Origin: Anisodus tanguticus
Taxonomy: Eukaryota; Streptophyta; Magnoliopsida; Solanales; Solanaceae
Assembly: GCA_034509755.1 (NCBI GenBank)
Contig: CM067548.1
Location: forward strand, 12,407,018 to 12,471,017
Direction of reading: 5' to 3'
DNA: 64,000 nt
The notes under the pieces were generated by a model that worked only from the letters and a program-made list of their open reading frames with translations, had not been told where the DNA came from and did not search any database. This document shows positions 45,309 to 55,594 of this stretch, piece by piece. Position 1 is the stretch's first letter. The number at the start of each line of letters is the position of its first letter. Position numbers and translations under genes: made by a program.

Positions 45309-46690
45309 GTTAACGTTGTCAAGGACCAGTTTCTGGATGACATGATTGAGGAGTTCTCAGCGGTGGTGCTAGAAGCAAACCTGGTTGAGAATCTTATGTA
45401 ATGGTGGATGGACACAGGTGCTACAAGACACATCTGTTCCAATAGAGATGCCTTCTCCACTTATACACTGGTTACAAACAAGAAGTTGTTCATGGGCAAC
45501 AATGCTTTCTCTGACGTACTGGGGGTAGGAAAGGTAGTCCTGAAGATGACTTCTGGAAAGGAGCTCACTCTGAAGGAAGTGATGCATGTTCCTGAGATTA
45601 GAAGAAATTTAATTTCAGGTCCTTTATTGGTTAATACTAGTTTTAGGCTAGTGTTTGAGTCCAATAAATTTGTAGTCACTAAGAATGGAACGTTTGTGGG
45701 AAGAGGATTCGTCTGTGAAGGCCTCTTCAAAGTGAACACCATGTCTGTATTACGTAAAAGCAATATTATTGAAGCGTCTTCATCTTACTTGCTTGAGTCC
45801 TCTAATTTATGGCATCATAGATTAGGACATGTCAACTACAAGTCCATCCAAAGATTGGTAAAGTTGGAGTTGTTACCGTCTATCGACGTAAACCCTCAAC
45901 CTAAGTGTGAGGTGTGCGTAGAGGCAAAACTCACAAAGCTTCCTTTTCGATCCGTCGAAAGGAATACCGCTCCTCTAGAACTTATTCACACAGATATATG
46001 TGATTTGAAGTTTGCACAAACTAGGGGGAACAAATACTTTGTGGCATTCATTGATGATAGCACAAGGTATTGTTACCTTTACTTGTTGAAAAGTAAGGAT
46101 GAAGCCTTTGAAGCATTCCGACGTTACAAAGCAGAAGTTGAGAACCAACTAAGCATACGGATTAAATCCATTCGTAGCGATAGAGGGGGAGAATATGTAG
46201 CGCCATTTGAGGAATAATGTGCCCAAGAAGGCATTGTTCATCAAACGACGGCTCCATACTTATCTCAATCGAGGTATGGCGGAACGTAAGAATCGCACAT
46301 TGAAGGAAATGATGAATGCATTGCTCATCAATTCCGGTCTTCCCCCAAACATGTGGGGAGAAGCTGTCATTACCGCTAATATGATTCTTAACAGAGTCCC
46401 ACATAAGGGTAAGGACAAAACTCCATATGAATCATGGAAGGGAAAGAAACCACCTATAAATATTTAAAGGTGTGGGGTTGTCTGGCAAAAATTGAAGTAC
46501 TCAAGCCAAAGCAGGTCAAGATTGGGCCTAAGACTGTAGATTGCATATTCATCGGATATGCAAATAACAGTAGTGCTTATCGCCTCTTAGTGCATTAGTC
46601 AGATATTCCAGATATCCACGGGGATACAATGATGGAATCAAGAAATGCTCAATTCTTTGAAGGTACCTTTCCTAGAAAGGAAAGAGACAT
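45309..46690 (+). pseudogene. Copia protease and integrase, broken
   Basis: Protease: WWMDTGATRHICSN (about 45402) keeps the DTG active site; LTLKEVMHVPEIRRNLIS follows. Integrase: WHHRLGHVNYKS and CEVCVEAK give an intact HHCC zinc site (about 45810-45930). The core has HTDICDLKF (Asp, about 45991) and SIRSDRGGEYV (Asp, about 46177), and after a frameshift AERKNRTLKEMMN (Glu, about 46280). A TAA at 46215 and a frameshift separate the halves. It then runs into GKKPPINI and decays to 46690. Confidence 0.9.
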
Positions 46691-48470
46691 AACCTCTCGC
46701 AAATGAAGTTATGAACAAAGCTCTCAGGAACAGGGAGTCATTGACGGTCCGGATCTATATGGTTCAGATCTAGTGGATCTCGAGGTGGCTGAATATCCGG
46801 AATCTAGTGTTTCAGATTCTCAGAACTTGGAGACGCCAGAGATGGAACTAAGGCGAAGTAAAAGGGCCAGGAAGGATAAATCCTTCGGTCCTGACTTTGT
46901 AGCTTATATGGTTGATGATGAACCAAGGACAATTGTTGAAGCATTGTCAACTCTAGAGGCACCGCTCTGGAAAGAAGCTATTGAGAGTAAAATAGGCTCC
47001 ATTCTGCATAACCATAATTAGGAGTTGGTTGATCTTCCTCCGGGAAATAAATCGTTGGATTGTAAATGGATACTCAAACGAAAGTATAATGTAGATGGGT
47101 CTATAGATAAGTACAAGGCCAGGTTGGTAGTCAAGGGCTATCAGCAGAAGGAAGGCCTTGACTACTTTGACACGTACTCCCCGGTGTCTAGGATGACGTC
47201 CATACGAGTATTCATTGCGATCGCAGCGTTGCGTGACCTTAAGATACATCAAATGGATATCAAGACAGACTTCCTAAATGGTGATTTGGAAGAAGAAATT
47301 TATAAGGACCAACCCGAGGGGTATGTGGTTCAAGGGCAAAAGAAGAAAGTCTGTCGGCTTGTCAAATCTCTGTACGGGCTGAAACAAGCCCCGAAGCAAT
47401 GGCACGAAAAATTTGATAGTACTCTACTATCGAAGGGTTCGCCATTAATGAGTGTGATAAATGTGTCTACATAAAAGGTAACTCTGACTCGTTTGTTATG
47501 ATATGCATGTATGTAGACGACATGTTGATCACAGGGAGCAGTCCTTGCATAATTCTAGAGACTAAGAACATGTTGAAACAATGCTTCGACATGAAGGATA
47601 TGGGTATCGCAGATGTCATCTTAGGGATAAAAATCTCTAAAACGTCTGACAGACTGGTCTTAACTCAGTCTCACTACATCGAGGATGTTTTGAGAAAGTT
47701 CGAGATATTAGACAGTTCGCCTATAAAGTCACCAATGGATAGAAATCAAAAACTTGATAAAAATCATGGTGCACCCATATGCCAGGAGTGATATGCACAG
47801 GTGATCGGTAGTTTGATGTACATAACAAACTGCACCCGGCCTGATATTGCTTATGCAGTCAACAAGTTGGCTAGTTTTACCCGTAATCCTAGTGATGATC
47901 ACTGGAAGGCGTTGAATCGGGTACTTCAATACCTGAAATACACGCTAACTTACAGGTTGCATTATTCGAGATATCCAGCTATACTAGAGGGGTACAGTGA
48001 TGCATACTGGATATCTGATATAGAGAAGACCAAGTCAACCATTGGGTATGTATTTACAATTGGTGGTGGGGCTGTGTCTTGCAAATCCTCTAAGCAAACT
48101 TGCATCACCCGATCCACGATGGAATTGGAGTTTATCTCTTTAGACAAAGCAGAAGAAGAAGTTGAGTGTCTTCACGACTTCTTAGAGGATGTTCCTTGCT
48201 GGAACAAACCCGTACCTTCTATAATGATCTACTGCGACAGTTAGTCGGCTCTGGGAAGGGCACATAATGCTATGTACAATGGTAAGTCTCGTCATATTCA
48301 ACGGAGGCATAAGACCGTTAGGCAGCTGATCACCACGAGTATAATATCCATTGATTACATAAAGTCAAATAATAACATAGCAGACCCACTGATAAAGGGA
48401 TTACCCAAGGATTAGATGTTCTGCATGTCTAAGGGAATGGGCTTAAAACCCAAAGTATAAGGACCAATAC
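46691..48470 (+). pseudogene. Copia reverse transcriptase and RNase H, broken
   Basis: RT: LVDLPPGNKSLDCKWILKRK (about 47027), QMDIKTDFLNGDLEEEIY (about 47250; usual motif DVKTAFLNG), LYGLKQAPKQWHEKF, and after a frameshift MYVDDMLITGS (about 47507) with both Asp residues kept. RNase H: GYSDAYWISD (Asp), SKQTCITRSTMELEFISL and MIYCDS followed by a TAG at 48241-48243 in place of the usual Gln. The frame ends near GMGLKPKV at about 48460. Other stops are near 47020, 47475 and 47790. Confidence 0.9.
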
Positions 48471-49088
48471 GGTGGTAACCCAGCCTTACCGACTGGAGAT
48501 CCCAGGAATTAGGTTCAATGGGAAAACTAAGTTGTAAAGGTTCAGTTGATCACTTCGGTGGAAGCATGAGCACTTCGGATAATGATTTCTGTAAAGAAAC
48601 ACCAAATCCAAAGTCATTCCCGCGATAAACTATTAGTGCTATCTGCAGTGTGGGTGAAGGTTAAGTTTCCAAAACCTTTAATGATCCTCACCGGTTGAGG
48701 TTAGGTTTGGGGAAATTTTTAATGGTTTCTAACACTTATAAAGTGGGGTATAGCAGGATACCTTGTAGGAGAGAACTTATTTAAGTGTGAGGACAGGCTG
48801 CCTCAAATGAACGCACTTAAGAAACCAAGAAGTGTCCACGGCCACAACGGATAAAACATTACGAAGAACTGAGTAGAGGAAGTTGTTGTGTTGGTACCGT
48901 TGACTTGGCTTACACTAAACACTGACGGTTCAAGACATCACGTTCATCGCGCAGTAAGTAAGTCTGATGGTAATCAACTATGAAAGGTTCAAAGCGTATG
49001 CTACCTATCCAGATGCAACATCGGTCCGCTGAAAGATTGTTAGAAAATGCACCATGTGTGTGCGCCAAAATCTCTTTCAAGAGGGGAT
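48471..49088 (+). other. Copia 3' untranslated region and polypurine tract
   Basis: There is no coding homology. It matches 40901-41521 of the sister copia. It ends TTTCAAGAGGGGAT (49075-49088), the likely polypurine tract, directly before the 3' LTR. Confidence 0.75.
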
Positions 49089-49978
49089 TGTTGGAAATTT
49101 ACTAAATGTGGAAATAAGTATATCCCATTAATTTATGACTCGAACAATTGGTCCCGCACGTCGGAAACATGGTTTCCACACACGTGCACACGTAGTGCCA
49201 AGTATCATAAATTTCATTAGTGAAAGAGATATTGGTACGTATGTAATACGTTTGAGACATAGAATTATGGACGGTTATTGGCCAAATGACAAAGTATTCC
49301 ACGTTGGTAAATGAAGGAAGAAGTTTACAAAGTGTAAAATGAAACGAGTCGGAAATCGCCGTGAAGGGCTGCGGCGCCACACCGTTAGAGCCGCAGCGCC
49401 TCCCAGGCTGCGCCGCGGCGCAAATTGGCTGGTCAGCTACTGGAGCCGCGGCACTTCGGAGGCAGAATGCTGCGACGGGATGTTGGAAAAATCTGACGTT
49501 TGGGCTGGTTTTCGAGCATTGATTCTCCATTACTTGCCACATGAATTCAGCCATTATTTGGCTGAATGTAACCCCTCAATCAAGTGCAATTACACGGCTA
49601 TTGAAGGTCATTAGTTGGCTAGTTGAGGGGTCTTCTCCTTACACTATAAATTGAGGCATTTTGGCTCAATTGAAACACACTACACTCAACACTTAGAAAA
49701 TTCTTCAGATTTTCTGATTTCATATTCTTCCTCTCTAGCAAAGTCACTATACTCAAAGTTCTTCAAGAGTAACACTTGAGTTTCCTTTGCTCACACCGTA
49801 AGAGGAGATATAAGGGGCAATCTTGTCTTAAAGACATAGTGTCATCACTCGACTCAGCAAATCACACAAGCAGTTTGTTAAGGTTTTGATTTTCAGTTTT
49901 ATTGTAATAGTTTGTTTATCCTTTCTATTATTGTAATAGTTATTTACTTCTCGTTCTCTACACCAATTTATCCCAACA
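49089..49978 (+). repeat. 3' LTR of the copia at 43294
   Basis: It starts TGTTGGAAATTTACT and ends TATCCCAACA, then TCCTA. Relative to the 5' copy it lacks about 41 bases after TTTGCTCA (near 49794). The missing piece in the 5' LTR is bounded by GCTCA on both sides, so it was probably lost by short-repeat deletion. The GC-rich stretch at 49360-49450 is also shorter. Confidence 0.92.
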
Positions 49979-49983
49979 TCCTA

Positions 49984-50275
49984 TTCATCGTGGTTACATT
50001 TTGGTTGCAATTCCTTGGAATCTGGACCTCCGCATTTAATAGCATTTTCCCCTTCGTTATTGGGCTCAAGACTACTGCAAGCTTCGCTGCAACTCTTTTG
50101 ATTGGCGGCCTGATGTTGATTGGGCATTTTTGTGAACATCACTGGGCACCGGAAAATGTATTTCTTGTCTTCCCTCTCCGGAAATAGCACAAGGGCTACT
50201 CCTTTTAGACTTGCTATTTCGGTGAACGAGGATACTTCCTCCTCTATACCTTCTTCCTCCATATTTGGGCTCCAT
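49984..50275 (-). pseudogene. LINE region upstream of ORF2 (ORF1 end?)
   Basis: An open minus-strand frame runs from about 50262 (MEEEGIEEEVSSFTEIASLK) through REDKKYIFRCPVMFTKMPN. It has no clear domain. It lies just 5' of the ORF2 start codon that spans the copia insertion, so it may be the end of LINE ORF1. The LINE seems to be cut off (5' truncation) near 50275. Confidence 0.45.
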
Positions 50276-50403
50276 CTTTAATATTAGTTAATATTTTATT
50301 GATAAATAAACTTATAAAAGTAGGATATTTGAATTATTTAAAAGATTGTTTTAGTAATTTTGGCTTAAGGGTCCCATCTTTAATATAACTAGATTTAATG
50401 TAC

Positions 50404-50601
50404 ACCACCAAAGGATGTGGTGCATCGGGCGGATGGGCCGCTCCTCCCTTGACCAGAGGTCTCGTGTTCGAGCCCTGGGTTATGAAAAATCCTTGGTATG
50501 GAGCGTTTTCCCCCGAATGGGACCTTACGCGGCGCGAATTTGGATATAGTCGGGCTCCAATGCGAATACCGAACATCGGATAAAAAATAAAAAATAAATA
50601 T
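50404..50601 (+). mobile_element. tRNA-derived SINE, Solanaceae type, TSD ATTTAATGTAC
   Basis: Identical 11-bp flanks at 50393-50403 and 50602-50612 define the ends. The body has an A-box-like stretch near 50421, a B box GTGTTCGAGCCC at 50464-50475, a GGACCTTACGCGGCGCGAAT-like middle and an A-rich tail (AAAAAATAAAAAATAAAT). From memory this body matches SINE families common in Solanaceae. SINEs are transcribed by RNA polymerase III and copied by LINE enzymes. The ORF at 50398-50583 is a by-product. Confidence 0.88.
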
Positions 50602-50775
50602 ATTTAATGTACGCGCAACATAACAAACTTTTAATATTTAAAAAATCTATTTTTGTTACGATATATAAATGAATTACAAATCTAAAAATGACAAATGTTA
50701 GCGATCATATGTTTAGGTATTTTATTTTCTCTAATGATTCTTCCTTTAGTTTGTTCTACTTATACTTGCTTCATT

Positions 50776-50939
50776 CTACAATTGTATCATAAGAATAGTG
50801 TTTGATTGAAAAATAAGGTTGTTGTATATTTCATGATGCTTATTACAAATTATGTGTCTACAATTGTATCATAAGAATAGTGTTTGATTGAAAAATAAGG
50901 TTGTTGTATATTTCATGTTGCTTATTACAAATTATGTGT
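50776..50939. repeat. 82-bp tandem duplication
   Basis: Two adjacent copies, 50776-50857 and 50858-50939, start TCTACAATTGTATC and differ by one visible base (CATGATGC against CATGTTGC). The surrounding AT-rich DNA (50613-51160) shows no gene or element. Confidence 0.92.
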
Positions 50940-51159
50940 CTGATAGTTAACCAATTACTGAAAATTCTTTACTCACATTTTATTCATTTTGTGAGAGTGC
51001 AAAAAACTTTATACTATTCATATCTTAGTAATCACATAAGCATCTGACTCAACAATTATTGCAATGCTCATAAAGTTTTAGCTTCGATTGTCATCTTATT
51101 ATACCTATGAATTCTTTCTAAAATACTTTATTTTCTCCGCAAAAATACTTGTTTCTTGA

Positions 51160-52045
51160 TGTAGGAGCGATGAAGTAACAAGCTTCCTGCTTCTATAGAA
51201 TCAGAACTCAAAGAGATGCAACATATCAAAAATTTACGTCCAAATTCCTTAAGGACAAGCCGGAATAAATTTTTGAAGTTGATCAACGATCTGTCACACC
51301 AATTTTCCAGATTTGCACACTATGGAAGAAAAATTCATATCCCGAGATACAAGTGTTCAAATTGAGAGGTTCTTGATTGTACAGAAGCGTAACTCATATG
51401 TCTGCAACAAACTCAAAATTCAGGCCGAATTCCTTCTGATTTGGCCGAAATTAATTTCTGAAGCTGATTTACAAATCTGATACGTCTGCTTCACAACTTT
51501 GTGCGTCTGTAGTATAAAATTCATAACTCGGAGTAGGCGCATCGAAATCACGAGATTCTTGATGCGTTGAAAAGAAAACTTACAGATCTACAATCTATGT
51601 AAAATTGACGTCCAAACTCATTCCGGATTTGTACATGTAATTTTTGAAGTTAACTCACGTTCTGCCTTGCTCGATTCTTCAGCTTTGGCCCTCTGTGGTA
51701 GACAATTCATAATTCGGCGCAGGGACGTCTAAATCACAAGACGCTTGTTACGTTGGTAAAATAACCTGCCGAACTAAAATCTGTATAAATATCATGGCAA
51801 AAATCCTTTTGGATTTGTACAGATAATTCTCCAAAGTTTGCCTAGACGTTTGACGTGCTCATTTTTTCAGCTTTGCACATTATCGCTAAAAAATTCATGT
51901 CTAGAGCTTGGAGTGTTCAAATTGCGAGACGTATGCACCATTGGGAAGAAGACTACAAAAACATCAATATCAGAAAATATCATGATGAAAATCTTTTCAG
52001 ATTGACCAAAGTAATTTCTTGAAGTTGGACATCTGTAGAGACCAT
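51160..52045. repeat. Degenerate tandem array, unit about 186 bp
   Basis: The phrase AATTCATA(A/T)..CGGAG begins at 51334, 51520, 51706 and 51894, giving spacings of 186, 186 and 188 bp. Each unit also has an AGCTTTGCAC-like phrase before it and a GGATTTGTACA..TAATTT-like phrase after. Identity between units is moderate. It probably belongs to the internal region of the minus-strand gypsy relic whose LTR is at 59387. Confidence 0.75.
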
Positions 52046-52159
52046 GCAAGATTTGGATGAGACATTAAAGATGAGTCGGCAACAATCTTTGCTTCATACT
52101 TTTGTTTTTGATGTACGATCTTTGTACTATAGGATGATGTCTATCTATATCGATATTTT

Positions 52160-52335
52160 TGAAGAAAATATTTTTCGTAATTATTTCATTCCTTGAATAC
52201 AATATTATATATATCAATACAAGACTTAATTTAGGCTACAATTATGGTAGAATATACTAAGAATATTTACAACTTAAATATAAAATATTTGATTTGATTA
52301 TGGAAATAATCAAGGATTATTTTCATAATCTAACA
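52160..52335 (-). repeat. 3' LTR of the minus-strand copia
   Basis: The minus strand starts TGTTAGATTATG and ends ATTTTCTTCA. It matches 56732-56902 apart from small indels, including about 20 bases missing from the other copy (GATTATTTTCATAATC region). Confidence 0.88.
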
Positions 52336-52362
52336 ATCCCCCGCAGTTTTAGCGGGAGGTTT

Positions 52363-52608
52363 TCATACGCTGAGACTGTCCCTGAAATCATCAAATAGTA
52401 TCCGCGAAAGACCTTTTGTGAATATATCGGCAATCTGATAGGGGAAGGGTACATGAAGAACACGGACTTGTCCACATGCAACCTTTTCACGGACAAATAA
52501 AATATCCATCTCTATGTGTTTTTTGTGTTGATGTTGTATAGGGTTCCCTGATAGATACGTCACACTCACATTATCACAATAAACTACGGTTGCCTTTGGA
52601 TCAGACAA
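52363..52608 (-). pseudogene. Copia RNase H, C-terminal part
   Basis: The minus strand reads VVYCDNVSVTYLSGNPIQHQ, KHIEMDILFVREKVA and LPYQIADIFTKGL-like segments, the usual end of copia RNase H. It overlaps the end of the RT/RNase H frame at 52601 in another frame. Confidence 0.88.
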
Positions 52609-53820
52609 TGGAGCTCCAATAGAAGGTTACGGAGCCAACATTAGCTACCCATTTATATTCGGCTTCAGCACTCGACCAAGATAGCGTGGGTTGGTGCTTA
52701 GACGACCACGAGATTAAATTGTCTCTGAGAAATACACAATAACCAGAGGTGGAGCGCCTGGTGTCCGGGCATCCACCCCAATCTGCATTGGTATACGACG
52801 TGAGAGCAGAAATGGTTGACTTATACAGATGTAATTCAAAATCAAGAGTACCTTGAATATACCGCATAATTTGTTTGAGAGCACTCATATGTTCCTTCTT
52901 CGGATCATACATATGTAAACAGACATGATGAAAAACATATGAGATATCAGATCTCGTAAAAGTGAGATATTGCAATGCCCCTACTACACTGCGATAATGT
53001 GTCATATCGCCGTGTAGAGACCTTGAAGAGTTACTCAATTTAGCCTTGGTATCTACCGGCGTAGGTGACGGCTTGCATGAAGACATGTCGGCTCTGTCAA
53101 TTATCTCCTCGACATATTTTCTTTGACAAAGAAATAAACCACGTGCATGTTGAGTTACAGCAATGCCCAGAAAATAGTTCAACGGACTCAAATCTTTCAT
53201 AGCAAATTCCGAAGCAAGAAGGAACATAATAGACTGGAGAAGAGAATCAGATGATGTTGTGAGGATGATTTCATCAACATAGAGAAGAATATATGCCACG
53301 TCATTTCCTTTCTTATAAATGAACAAAGACTTATCAGATTTACTGTGCGAACACCAGTGTGGAAACAAACCCAGCAAATGTGTTATACCATGCCCGGGGG
53401 GGGGGGGGGGCTATTTGAGCCTATATAAAGATTTCTTCAACAAGCACACATAATTAGGATGAATAGGGTCTCGAAATCCTAAAGGCTAGTTCATGTAAAC
53501 TATTTCCTGTGGATGACCGTGGAGGAATGTATTTTTTACATCCAACTGATGGATGGACCAAGATTTTGACAAAGCTAAACTGAGAACTATCCAGATAGTT
53601 GCTGGTTTAACAATTGGGCTAAAGGTTTCATCACACTCCACTCCAACCCGCTGAGACCTGTCATCACCAATAAGACGAGCTTTGTGCCTCTCAAAGGAAC
53701 CATCAAATTTCTTTTTGTGACAAAAAATCCACATAGAACGTATTATGTTTACATTCGACGGACGGGGCACCAACTCCCACGTCTTATTTTTAATAAGAGC
53801 ATCAATTTCATCTAACATGG
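52601..53820 (-). pseudogene. Copia reverse transcriptase and first part of RNase H
   Basis: The minus-strand frame 53818-53486 carries NKTWELVPRPSNVNII, then QLDVKNTFLHGHPQE (Asn for the usual Ala). The next frame, 53377-52601, carries LLYVDEIILTTSS, where the second Asp of YVDD is Glu, then YRSVVGALQYLTFTRSDISY and SWSSAEAEY. Between them, where LKQAPRAWY is expected, lies a G15/C15 homopolymer (53396-53410) that breaks the frame. It is inactive. Confidence 0.9.
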
Positions 53821-54099
53821 CGGTCTTTCAATTCGAGTCCGATAAGGCAGCTTTTGGGTTACAGGGAATCGGTGATAGTTGGACAGAGGATGTCATATAT
53901 TAGGCCGAAAAATCCCATTCATTGCACGAGTATCGATGGATCGAGTTTGGGCCAAAGTGGGCTTCCTCATTTAGGCTGGCCTAACATTGCCACTGACTTG
54001 GACCGAGGGAGAGGGAGAGGGATCAGTCTCCCTCATTTTGGTCGGCCCATTTCAGGCATTGGACTGAACCGAGGGGCAGAGGGAGCAGTGGACTCCCAC

Positions 54100-55470
54100 A
54101 TTTGGTCTGTTTAAATGGTATTGTAAAAGTAGATGTAGTGCAGTGTCCAAAAACACATACGAGGGAGGGGAAGACACGTGTATGTTGACAAACGGGAATT
54201 TGGACTCATAAAAAATAATGTGAGGAGAGATGATAATTTTTCCACTAGATATATCATAACACTTATAACCCCTATGATTTTATGGATATCCCAAAAATAC
54301 ACATGGAGTGGAACGGGATTGAAATTTATTTATTGTTGTGGAAGGGAAAAGTGGATAACACAAACACCGAAAAACCCTCAAATGTGTGTAGGAGGGGACA
54401 CGATGATAGAGAATTTGTGTGGGTGAGTAGTTTGAAAGTAACTTGCTAGGGAGAATGTATAAGAGGTATGTAGCCATTTGAAGAGAATGATGCCAAAATT
54501 ATGGTGGTATGGACACGTGAGCAAGAAGTGTGCGAATTAAATTATTTAGCGCTCGTATTTTTCATTCAGCTTTCCCATTTTGAGGAGAAGTGTGCGGACA
54601 ATAGAGATGAAATACCATACCATTTTTGTGACAAAACTCCTTAAATTGGTCATTTATTAATTCTCTTCCATTGGAAGCACTTAATAAATTTCTCAAATTG
54701 GGTTAGGATGAACACACTAAATTGCAAGAAAATATTGTGAACTTGTGATTTCTTCCAAATGGGAAATGTCTAAAGAAAATTAGAGTAATCATCCAAAATA
54801 AGCATGTAATACTTATGACCTGCTGAACTTAAATCGGGGATGTCCATAAGTCACTATGCATGATATCAAATGCCATAATAGTGTTTGAAGTAGACAGAGA
54901 AAAAGGTAACTTAACATGTTTTTCAAAAATGCAAGACTGACAAACATGAGAACCCAAAAATTATTTATAATCAATAAACTTATTTTTCCTAAGGGAGTTT
55001 AACACATGTGCTCCCGGGTGTCCCAACCGATTATGCCATAAATGAGGAGAACGAGCACCAAAAGTTAATGGAGAGGTGGCTTGGTTGTTGGTGGTGGTCG
55101 TAATGAGATACAAATCTCCAATGCTATCACATCTCATTAGTGGCATCCCCATCCGAAAATCATTCACAGAAAACCCAAATGGATCAAAGTCAACAGAAAC
55201 ATTATTGTCAGTGGTGAAACGACGCACATATACCAAGTTTTTAATATGTTTGGGTGCATGTAGGACATTATTTAAATATAAAGATGGGTAAAAGTGTGGG
55301 AGGTTTGATTGCCCATTACAACGAATTAGAATTTCTTGTCCACTGCCAACCACAATATTTTTATTACTACTCATATTAAAATAAGACGAGAGAACCTTGA
55401 GATGCCGTCATGTGAGAGGTCGTCCCCGCGTCCATGTATCAATTGTCGTCGGGAACATTGAGAGTCATAG
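54100..55470 (-). pseudogene. Copia protease and integrase, broken
   Basis: Protease: YMDAGTTSHMTAS near 55438-55400, with DAG in place of DTG. The continuous frame 55374-54961 holds LHAPKHIKNLV and the integrase zinc start LWHNRLGHPGAHVLNSL. The core continues in broken frames: FDIMHSDL (Asp, near 54860), TSPQNGKAE followed by TGA (near 54570), then FWHHSLQMATYLLYILPS and TPCVFLGYP (54280). The stop after the catalytic Glu is TGA, where CGA (Arg) is usual. Confidence 0.85.
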
Positions 55471-55594
55471 TCTACATAGCTTGCCCGATGTCCGTTGGAA
55501 CATAACTTGAGGAAGATGGTCCATGGGCTGCAAATGCTTGTTGCAGACGACTACCAAGAACCTCGGGCTGTCGAGTGGATAGAGGTGGCTTGGC

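Larger units (their letters stand above)
43294..49978 (+). mobile_element. TNT1-type Ty1/copia element, TSD TCCTA
   Basis: LTRs at 43294-44248 and 49089-49978 are flanked by TCCTA at 43289-43293 and 49979-49983. The internal region carries gag, protease, integrase, RT and RNase H in copia order with a moderate number of stops. Its sequence wording resembles TNT1-94-type polyproteins (Tork-like; lineage not certain). It interrupts the LINE just at the start of ORF2. Confidence 0.93.
11345..50275 (-). mobile_element. LINE retrotransposon split into four pieces by three LTR elements
   Basis: Four minus-strand fragments join in order: 50275-49984 (end of ORF1 region), 43293-42605 (endonuclease), 36246-34171 (reverse transcriptase and zinc finger) and 11719-11345 (rest of RNase H). 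Each gap is exactly one LTR retrotransposon with a perfect 5-bp target duplication, and the reading resumes on the other side. The summed length is about 3.4 kb, shorter than a complete plant LINE, so the 5' part is missing. No poly(A) tail is clear at the 11345 end. Confidence 0.85.

Noticed and set aside
49102..49554. 150-codon minus-strand ORF (and the similar ones at 43307-43782)
   Set aside because: Both lie in the LTRs of one copia element and reflect the GC-rich block; no protein motif was found.
50421..50475. Possible tRNA gene (A and B box)
   Set aside because: No cloverleaf can be drawn, and the sequence continues into a SINE body with an A-rich tail and target duplications.
50398..50583. 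61-codon ORF on the plus strand
   Set aside because: It lies inside the SINE and spans its RNA polymerase III promoter, so it is not a gene.
51160..52045. CRISPR-like array
   Set aside because: Units are degenerate over their full length and there are no unique spacers between constant repeats; it is a tandem repeat in plant DNA.
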